A stretch of 27,550 bases of DNA from UMGS1613 sp963616135 (GTDB lineage Bacteria; Bacillota_I; Bacilli_A; RF39; UBA660), in NCBI GenBank assembly GCA_963616135.1, contig CAVEJT010000011.1, forward strand, positions 1-27,550, written 5' to 3'. The notes beneath the pieces are model-generated. The model searched no databases. It was given only the letters and a program-made list of their open reading frames with translations, and was not told where the DNA came from. Numbering within the stretch: position 1 is the first letter of the stretch; each line of letters begins with the position of its first letter. Below, piece by piece: positions 22,145 through 27,550 of this stretch. Made by a program: the position numbers and the translations under genes.

Positions 22145-24232
22145 ATGGAAGAAAAGATTATTAAAATATTAAATGAAAATGATGCTCTAACTGTACCAGA
22201 AATAGAAGAAAAATTGGGATTTAATAGCGTGGAAGAACTAAAAGAATTATTAAAAGTTTTAAATGAGTTAGAAAACAACTTAAAAATTTATAGAACAAAA
22301 AAAGATAAATATATGTTATTTAATAAAAGTAATCTTAGAGTTGGTAAGCTTTTAGCAACCCGAAAAGGTTATGCTTTTGTTGATATAGAAGGTGATGACG
22401 ATGTATTCGTTGAACAAAGTAATTTAAATGGCGCTATTAATAATGATGAGGTTATTGTAGAAATTACTTCTAAAAAAGGATTAAAATTAGAAGGTAGAAT
22501 AGTAAAAGTTGTAGAAAGAAAGTCTAAACAATTTGTAGGTAAAGTTTATTTTAAAAATAATAAATGTAAAATAGATTTAGATGATAAGAAGGTAAACTTA
22601 GATATAATAGTAGATGAGAATTGTACATTGGGTGCAGTAAGTGGACATAAGGTAGTAGTTAGATTACTTAATAAAATAGAAAATAATGTTTATAAAGGGG
22701 CTATTATAAAGATTTTAGGACATGTTGACGATCCTGGTGTTGATATACTTAGTATAGCTGCTAAATATGAGATAGAAGATGAATTTCCAGAAGAAGTTAT
22801 AGAGCAATTAAAAAGTATTCCAGATCATGTTTTAGAAAATGAATATGAAGGTAGAGTAGATTTAAGAGAAAAACAAATATTTACAATAGATGGTGATGAT
22901 ACTAAAGATATTGATGATGCTATATCTATTGAAAAATTACCTAATGGAAATTATGAACTTGGTGTACATATAGCTGATGTAAGTTATTACGTAAAAGAAC
23001 ATTCTCCTTTAGATGAAGAAGCTTATAAAAGAGGTACTAGTGTATATTTAGCTAATACAGTTATTCCTATGTTACCACATCAATTATCTAATGGAATTTG
23101 TTCTCTAAATCCAAATGTAGATAGATTAGCAATTTCATGTGTTATGGAAATTGATTCTACTGGTGAGGTAATTAACTATGATATTTATGAGAGTGTCATA
23201 AAATCAAATATACAAATGACTTATAAAAAAGTAAATAGTATATTAGAAAAAACGATAGTTCCAGAGGGTTATGAACCTTATGTAGAAAAATTAAATATGA
23301 TGAGTGATTTAGCTAGCATTTTAAGGGCAAATAAAATTAGAAAAGGATATATAGATTTTGATATAGATGAGGCTAAAATAATAACTGATGAAAAAGGAGA
23401 AGCTATTGATGTTAAATTAAGAGAACGTGGCACAGGTGAAAAACTAATTGAAGATTTTATGATAGCTGCCAATGAGACTGTAGCGCGTCATGTTACTTAT
23501 TTAGATTATCCATTTATTTATCGTGTACATGGTGAACCTAATGAAGAAAAAATAAATAATTTCCTTAATTTTATAAGTATATTAGGATATAATGTACATA
23601 AAATGAAAAAAATAACTCCTAAATCAATGCAGGAATTGTTAGAAGAATTAAAGGATGTACCAGAATATCCAATTCTTTCTTGTTTACTTTTAAGAAGTAT
23701 GCAAAAAGCAGTTTATGATAGTAATAATATAGGGCATTTTGGTTTAGCTAGTAAGTGTTATACACACTTTACATCACCAATTAGAAGATATCCAGATACA
23801 ACTGTACATAGATTACTTAGAACATATTTATTTAATAAAAATATAAATTCTGATACAATTAGATATTGGGAACAAAAATTACCAGTTTTAGCAACCCATA
23901 CTTCAGAAAGGGAACGTGCTTCTGTTGATTGTGAAAGAGAAGTAGATGATATGAAGATGGCAGAATATATGGAAAAACATATAGGAGAAGAATATACTGG
24001 TATAGTGTCAGGTGTTATGAGTTTTGGTATGTTTATAGAACTTCCAAATAAAATAGAAGGATTAATTAGAATTGAGGACTTAACAGATGATTATTATAGA
24101 TACGATGAATCAACATTCTCTCTTATAGGAAATAAGAATAAAAGAGGCTATAGATTAGGTGATGAAGTTAAAGTAGTAGTAAAATCAGCAAGTAAAATAA
24201 ATCATACTGTAGACTTTGTAATAAAGAGATAG
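22145..24232 (+). CDS. rnr: Ribonuclease R
   Basis: This 695-residue protein has a winged-helix start (about 1-60), a cold-shock OB domain (about 65-130, YAFVDIEGDDDVFVEQSNL), a central RNB nuclease domain (about 240-570) and a C-terminal S1 domain (about 615-690, YTGIVSGVMSFGMFIELP). The RNB metal site is intact: D249, D255, D257 and D258 in the TIDGDDTKDIDDA segment, the classic RNase II/R spacing. RNase R is a processive 3'-5' exoribonuclease that degrades structured RNA and works with SmpB in trans-translation. It is full length, with its own promoter and terminator, and smpB lies 2.3 kb downstream after two CapA-like genes. Confidence 0.95.
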   Translation: MEEKIIKILNENDALTVPEIEEKLGFNSVEELKELLKVLNELENNLKIYRTKKDKYMLFNKSNLRVGKLLATRKGYAFVDIEGDDDVFVEQSNLNGAINNDEVIVEITSKKGLKLEGRIVKVVERKSKQFVGKVYFKNNKCKIDLDDKKVNLDIIVDENCTLGAVSGHKVVVRLLNKIENNVYKGAIIKILGHVDDPGVDILSIAAKYEIEDEFPEEVIEQLKSIPDHVLENEYEGRVDLREKQIFTIDGDDTKDIDDAISIEKLPNGNYELGVHIADVSYYVKEHSPLDEEAYKRGTSVYLANTVIPMLPHQLSNGICSLNPNVDRLAISCVMEIDSTGEVINYDIYESVIKSNIQMTYKKVNSILEKTIVPEGYEPYVEKLNMMSDLASILRANKIRKGYIDFDIDEAKIITDEKGEAIDVKLRERGTGEKLIEDFMIAANETVARHVTYLDYPFIYRVHGEPNEEKINNFLNFISILGYNVHKMKKITPKSMQELLEELKDVPEYPILSCLLLRSMQKAVYDSNNIGHFGLASKCYTHFTSPIRRYPDTTVHRLLRTYLFNKNINSDTIRYWEQKLPVLATHTSERERASVDCEREVDDMKMAEYMEKHIGEEYTGIVSGVMSFGMFIELPNKIEGLIRIEDLTDDYYRYDESTFSLIGNKNKRGYRLGDEVKVVVKSASKINHTVDFVIKR

Positions 24233-24248
24233 ACTTTATCTCTTTTTT
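24223..24248 (+). terminator. Terminator after rnr
   Basis: A 9-bp stem, AAAGAGATA (24223-24231) with TATCTCTTT (24237-24245), has a 5-base loop and then a short T tract. The stop codon is in the stem. Confidence 0.8.
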
Positions 24249-24258
24249 AGTTTATAAT
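24230..24258 (+). promoter_or_regulatory. Promoter of the first CapA-like gene
   Basis: TAGACT (24230-24235), a 17-bp spacer and TATAAT (24253-24258). The -35 lies in the loop of the rnr terminator. The predicted leader is about 10 nt with AGGTGATAGG before the ATG. Confidence 0.5.
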
Positions 24259-24274
24259 TAATATAGGTGATAGG

Positions 24275-25393
24275 ATGAAGAAAAGAAAATTAAAAAAAAG
24301 TGTTATTGTTTTTTTTATTAGTATAGTACTTATAATAGTTATATTAATAGTGTTTAATAACTTAAATAAAAATAATTCTAATAAAATAGATGATAATAAA
24401 GTAAATAACGATGTAGAAGAGCCTATTACTAAAAAAAGTAAAACAATGTCTTTGATAGCAGTTGGAGATGTTTTGATACATGAAAGTGTATATAAAGATG
24501 CAATAGAGGGGAATACTTATAATTTTCATAAAATGTTTACTGAAGTAGAACCTATAATAAAAAAATATGATTTAAAATATTGTAATCAAGAATCTACTAT
24601 AGGTGGAGAAGCTTTAGGTATAAGCGGTTATCCTAGTTTTAATTCACCAGATGAAATAGGTGATGAAATAGTAAATTTAGGTTTTAATTTAATAAGTTTA
24701 GCTAATAATCACTCAATGGATAAAGGAGAGAATGCTATATTATATTCTAATAGTTTTTGGAAAACAAAAAATGTTATAACTGCAGGATCATATTCAAGCA
24801 TGGAAGAGAGAAATGATATAAAGGTATATGAACAAAATGGAATAAAGTATGCATTTTTAGCTTATACAACTAGTTTAAATGGAAATAGATTACCTAATAG
24901 TTATTTAGTAAATATGTATTCAGATGAACAAGTAAAAGAAGATATAGACAAAATAAAAGATAAGGTAGATGTAATAATAGTATCAATGCATTGGGGAGAA
25001 GAATATACAAATACACCTACTAATGAAGAAAAAGAAATAGCACAGTACTTATCAAGTTTAGGTGTAAATATTATATTGGGTTCACATCCACATGTAGTAC
25101 AGCCTATAACTCAAATTAATGATACATTAGTAATATATTCTTTAGGTAATTTTATATCTAATCAACTGTCTGTAGGACTTAATCAAGGTATTGGACTTAT
25201 GGTAGGTATGAATATAACTGTAGATGAAAATAATAAAGTAACAATTGATAACTTATATAAAGAATTAATACTTGCTTATGCAGAAAATAGTACAAATTTT
25301 AAAGTAATACCATTTTCAAAATTAAATGATAAATTACTTAATAACTATAAAAGTATAGAACAAGAATATATGTCAATAGTAAATGGAGGTTAG
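24275..25393 (+). CDS. CapA/PgsA-family surface metallophosphoesterase-like protein, copy 1
   Basis: This 372-residue protein has a signal-anchor helix at about 10-29, then a Lys/Asn-rich linker, then the CapA fold. Its motifs in order are IAVGDVLIHESVY, NQESTIGG, SLANNHSMDKG, VDVIIVSMHWGEEY, LGSHPHVVQPI and VIYSLGNFIS. They carry the Asp, Asn and His residues that form the two-metal site in calcineurin-like phosphoesterase folds. CapA proteins support poly-gamma-glutamate capsule synthesis or act as surface phosphoesterase-like proteins; the substrate here is unknown. No capB or capC is present. It ends 1 nt before the second copy. It is preceded by a short promoter leader and shares long near-identical stretches with copy 2. 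Confidence 0.85.
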   Translation: MKKRKLKKSVIVFFISIVLIIVILIVFNNLNKNNSNKIDDNKVNNDVEEPITKKSKTMSLIAVGDVLIHESVYKDAIEGNTYNFHKMFTEVEPIIKKYDLKYCNQESTIGGEALGISGYPSFNSPDEIGDEIVNLGFNLISLANNHSMDKGENAILYSNSFWKTKNVITAGSYSSMEERNDIKVYEQNGIKYAFLAYTTSLNGNRLPNSYLVNMYSDEQVKEDIDKIKDKVDVIIVSMHWGEEYTNTPTNEEKEIAQYLSSLGVNIILGSHPHVVQPITQINDTLVIYSLGNFISNQLSVGLNQGIGLMVGMNITVDENNKVTIDNLYKELILAYAENSTNFKVIPFSKLNDKLLNNYKSIEQEYMSIVNGG

Positions 25394-25394
25394 T

Positions 25395-26540
25395 ATGAAA
25401 AAAAGAAGAGTAAAGAAAGGAAAAGTAATTTTAACAATAATAATATTTGTATTATTAATTGGTCTTATTACATGTGGAATAATATATTCCAATAAATTAT
25501 CAAAATCTAATAATAAACCAAAAGATAATAAACCAGATATAAAAGAAGATTTACCAAAAGAAAAAAGAATGTCTTTAGTAGCAGTTGGAGATGCTTTAAT
25601 ACATGGTGCTGTATATACAGATGCTTCACTTGGAAATAATAATTATGATTTCAGTAAAATGTTTACAGATGTAGCTCCATTAATAAAAGATTATGATTTA
25701 AAATACTATAATCAAGAGACAATAATAGGTGGTAAAGATTTAGGGGTACAACACTACCCTAGATTTAATTCTCCAGATGAAATAGCTCTTAATCTTCTTG
25801 ATATAGGTTTTAATATGGTTAGTCTTGCTAATAATCATAGTCTTGATATGAATGAAGCAGGGATACTTAATTCAGTTAACTTTTGGAGAGATAAAAATGT
25901 AGTTGTAAGTGGTCAAAATGATTCTTTTGAGGATCGTGAAAGTAAAATAAAAGTATATGAACAAAATGGAATAAAGTATGCATTTTTAGCTTATACTGAT
26001 ATGACAAATGGACTTACTATGCCAGCAGGAAAAGATTATTTAGTAAATGTATATTCAGATGAGCAGGCAAAAGCTGATATAGATAAAATAAAGGATAAAG
26101 TAGATGTAATAATAGTGTCAATGCATTGGGGAGAAGAATATACACATGTTCCTACAGAAACTCAAAAAAGAGAAGCACAGTATTTATCAAGTTTAGGTGT
26201 AAATTTAATAATAGGTTCACACCCACATGTTATAATGCCAGTAGATTATGTAGGTGATACTCTAGTAATATATTCTTTAGGTAATTTTATATCAGGTCAA
26301 AGTCCTCTTGGAATAGATAAAATAATAGGACTTATGGTAGGTATGGATATAGTTGTAAAGGATTCTAAAGTTACTTTTGAAAATGTAGATTATAAACTAT
26401 TGTATACTTATTGTACAGCTAATTATAGAAATTATAAGGTAATACCATTTTCAAACTTAACAGAGGATATTTTACCTAACTATAAATCTTTAGAACAACA
26501 ATATCTTGATATAGTAACAGCAGAGGTAAATTATGATTGA
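25395..26540 (+). CDS. CapA/PgsA-family surface protein, copy 2
   Basis: This protein is 381 residues from ATG 25395. An in-frame ATG at 25383 lies inside the previous gene; GGAGGT at 25385-25390 decides for 25395. The order of parts is the same as copy 1: anchor helix at about 12-34, linker, AVGDALIHGAVY, NQETIIGG, NNHSLDMNE, SMHWGEEY, GSHPHVIMPV and SLGNFIS. The metal-site residues match copy 1. Parts of the coding sequence are near-identical in DNA to copy 1, so the pair is a tandem duplication with local conversion. It ends in TGA and overlaps smpB by 8 nt. Confidence 0.85.
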   Translation: MKKRRVKKGKVILTIIIFVLLIGLITCGIIYSNKLSKSNNKPKDNKPDIKEDLPKEKRMSLVAVGDALIHGAVYTDASLGNNNYDFSKMFTDVAPLIKDYDLKYYNQETIIGGKDLGVQHYPRFNSPDEIALNLLDIGFNMVSLANNHSLDMNEAGILNSVNFWRDKNVVVSGQNDSFEDRESKIKVYEQNGIKYAFLAYTDMTNGLTMPAGKDYLVNVYSDEQAKADIDKIKDKVDVIIVSMHWGEEYTHVPTETQKREAQYLSSLGVNLIIGSHPHVIMPVDYVGDTLVIYSLGNFISGQSPLGIDKIIGLMVGMDIVVKDSKVTFENVDYKLLYTYCTANYRNYKVIPFSNLTEDILPNYKSLEQQYLDIVTAEVNYD

Positions 26541-26976
26541 GATAAAAAATAAAAAAGCATATTTTGATTATTATATAGAAGAAGAAATTGAATGTGGTAT
26601 AGTACTTAAAGGTACTGAAATTAAATCTATAAGAAGTGGTCTTGCTAATTTAAAAGACTGTTATGCGATAATAAAAAATGGTGAAGTTTATTTACTTAAT
26701 ATGTATATAAGTAAATATGATGATGCCAGTATATTTAATCATGACGAAAGAAGAACAAGAAAACTGTTATTAAATAAAAAAGAAATATTAAAGTTAAGAG
26801 ATAAAGTTGAAGTGAGTGGTTATACCTTAGTACCTGTTAAACTATATTTTAAAGGAAATAAAGCTAAAATATTATTAGGTGTTGCTAAAGGTAAAAAAAA
26901 TTATGATAAAAGAGAATCTTTAAAGGAAAAAGATATAAAAAGAGAAATAGATAAAACATTAAAAAATCGTATATAA
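26533..26976 (+). CDS. smpB: SsrA-binding protein
   Basis: This 147-residue protein shows the SmpB signatures KKAYFDYYIEEEIECGIVLKGTEIKSIRSG, then NLKDCYA, and a Lys-rich C-terminal tail (GKKNYDKRESLKEKDIKREIDKTL) that inserts into the mRNA path. It brings tmRNA to stalled ribosomes and lies next to RNase R in many genomes; here the two CapA genes come between. The start ATG at 26533 is 8 nt inside the end of copy-2 capA, with GAGGT upstream. No ssrA RNA gene was found in the window. Confidence 0.95.
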   Translation: MIEIKNKKAYFDYYIEEEIECGIVLKGTEIKSIRSGLANLKDCYAIIKNGEVYLLNMYISKYDDASIFNHDERRTRKLLLNKKEILKLRDKVEVSGYTLVPVKLYFKGNKAKILLGVAKGKKNYDKRESLKEKDIKREIDKTLKNRI

Positions 26977-26979
26977 ATA

Positions 26980-27008
26980 TTGCAATTTTTACCAATTTAT
27001 TATATACT
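26980..27008 (+). promoter_or_regulatory. Promoter of spoVG
   Basis: TTGCAA (26980-26985), a 17-bp spacer and TATACT (27003-27008). In B. subtilis spoVG is SigH-dependent, but this looks more SigA-like. The leader is about 29 nt, with AAGGAGA upstream of the start. Confidence 0.5.
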
Positions 27009-27043
27009 AAAAATGTGAGATGATAACGGAAGGAGATGCTTTT

Positions 27044-27293
<250 letters not shown>

Positions 27294-27295
<2 letters not shown>

Positions 27296-27316
27296 AACTC
27301 GTCAAGAGTTTTTTTC
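27294..27316 (+). terminator. Terminator after spoVG
   Basis: A 7-bp stem, AAAACTC (27294-27300) with GAGTTTT (27306-27312), has a 5-base loop, GTCAA, and then a T tract. Confidence 0.85.
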
Positions 27317-27357
27317 ATATATATTTTTCTTTTGAATAATATTTATTAGGTGATGAT

Positions 27358-27550
27358 ATGGACAAGGATATAGTAACTAATAACCATAATATAAGTATTA
27401 ATCAAAGAAAGAGTATAGCAATTACAGGGGTAAAAAAAATAGAAAATTTTGATGAAAATGAATTTTTATTAGAAACTAATATGGGCTTTATATTAATAAA
27501 AGGTTCAAATTTAGAAATAATTAAACTAGATACATTTCAGGGAGATGTAT
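27358..27550 (+). CDS. yabP: Sporulation protein YabP, 3' partial
   Basis: This is an open frame of 64 codons running off the window, with GGTGATG as ribosome site. The translation contains RKSIAITGVKKIENFDENEFLLET and MGFILIKGSNLEIIKLD. It matches the YabP/YqfC spore-coat morphogenesis family (ITGV, FLLET, MG-x-L-x-x-x-G-x-x-L). In B. subtilis yabP is expressed from a SigE promoter in the mother cell. Its presence supports a sporulating lineage. The C-terminus lies outside the window, so intactness cannot be judged. Confidence 0.8.
   Translation, partial: MDKDIVTNNHNISINQRKSIAITGVKKIENFDENEFLLETNMGFILIKGSNLEIIKLDTFQGDV

Overview
This is an AT-rich window (roughly a quarter G+C by eye) with nearly all genes on the + strand, tight spacing, AGGAGG/GGTG ribosome binding sites and standard code-11 stops. 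TGA ends several genes and Trp is TGG, so this is not a code-4 mycoplasma. SpoVG and a YabP-like spore-coat morphogenesis protein point to a low-GC Firmicute of a spore-forming or ex-spore-forming lineage, probably an uncultured gut Bacilli/Clostridia-type organism. The exact taxon is an inference.

Layout. (1) 3-965: C-terminal part of a polytopic GT-C-like membrane protein, ended by a terminator. (2) 1052-18809: a chromosomal Gram-positive-type type IV secretion system (T4SS) in three transcription units. Unit A (promoter 992-1021; genes to 5993) encodes two paralogous pseudopilin-like (TadE-like) proteins, a TadZ/CpaE-like protein with a degenerate P-loop, three VirB2-like pilins, and a large anchored surface protein. 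Unit B (6057-6434) is a single VirB2-like pilin with its own promoter and terminator. Unit C (6539-18809) holds VirB6-like, PrgI/VirB3-like, TrsD-like, VirB4, CHAP hydrolase, LppM-like lipoprotein, M23+glucosaminidase hydrolase, two VirB8-like candidates and VirD4. No relaxase, integrase, VirB11 or att-like repeat is visible. (3) 18865-20853: rhodanese, RmuC and a polytopic DUF2238-like protein. (4) 20936-22036: a Cys-rich secreted protein whose C-terminus is a fifth copy of the VirB2-like pilin module, outside the main locus. (5) 22145-26976: RNase R, two tandem CapA-like proteins and SmpB. (6) 27044-27550: SpoVG and the start of YabP.

How it fits together. VirB4 and VirD4 would power the machine. 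VirB6-like, PrgI-like and VirB8-like proteins would form the membrane channel. The CHAP and M23/glucosaminidase enzymes would open the cell wall, and the pilin paralogues would form an extracellular fibre or tip. The TadZ-like and TadE-like proteins are borrowed from Tad pilus logic. With no relaxase and with housekeeping neighbours, the locus looks like a resident secretion, adhesion or DNA-handling machine rather than a standard conjugative element. This is the most interesting system in the window. RNase R and SmpB are the trans-translation/RNA quality-control pair, here separated by two CapA-like genes.
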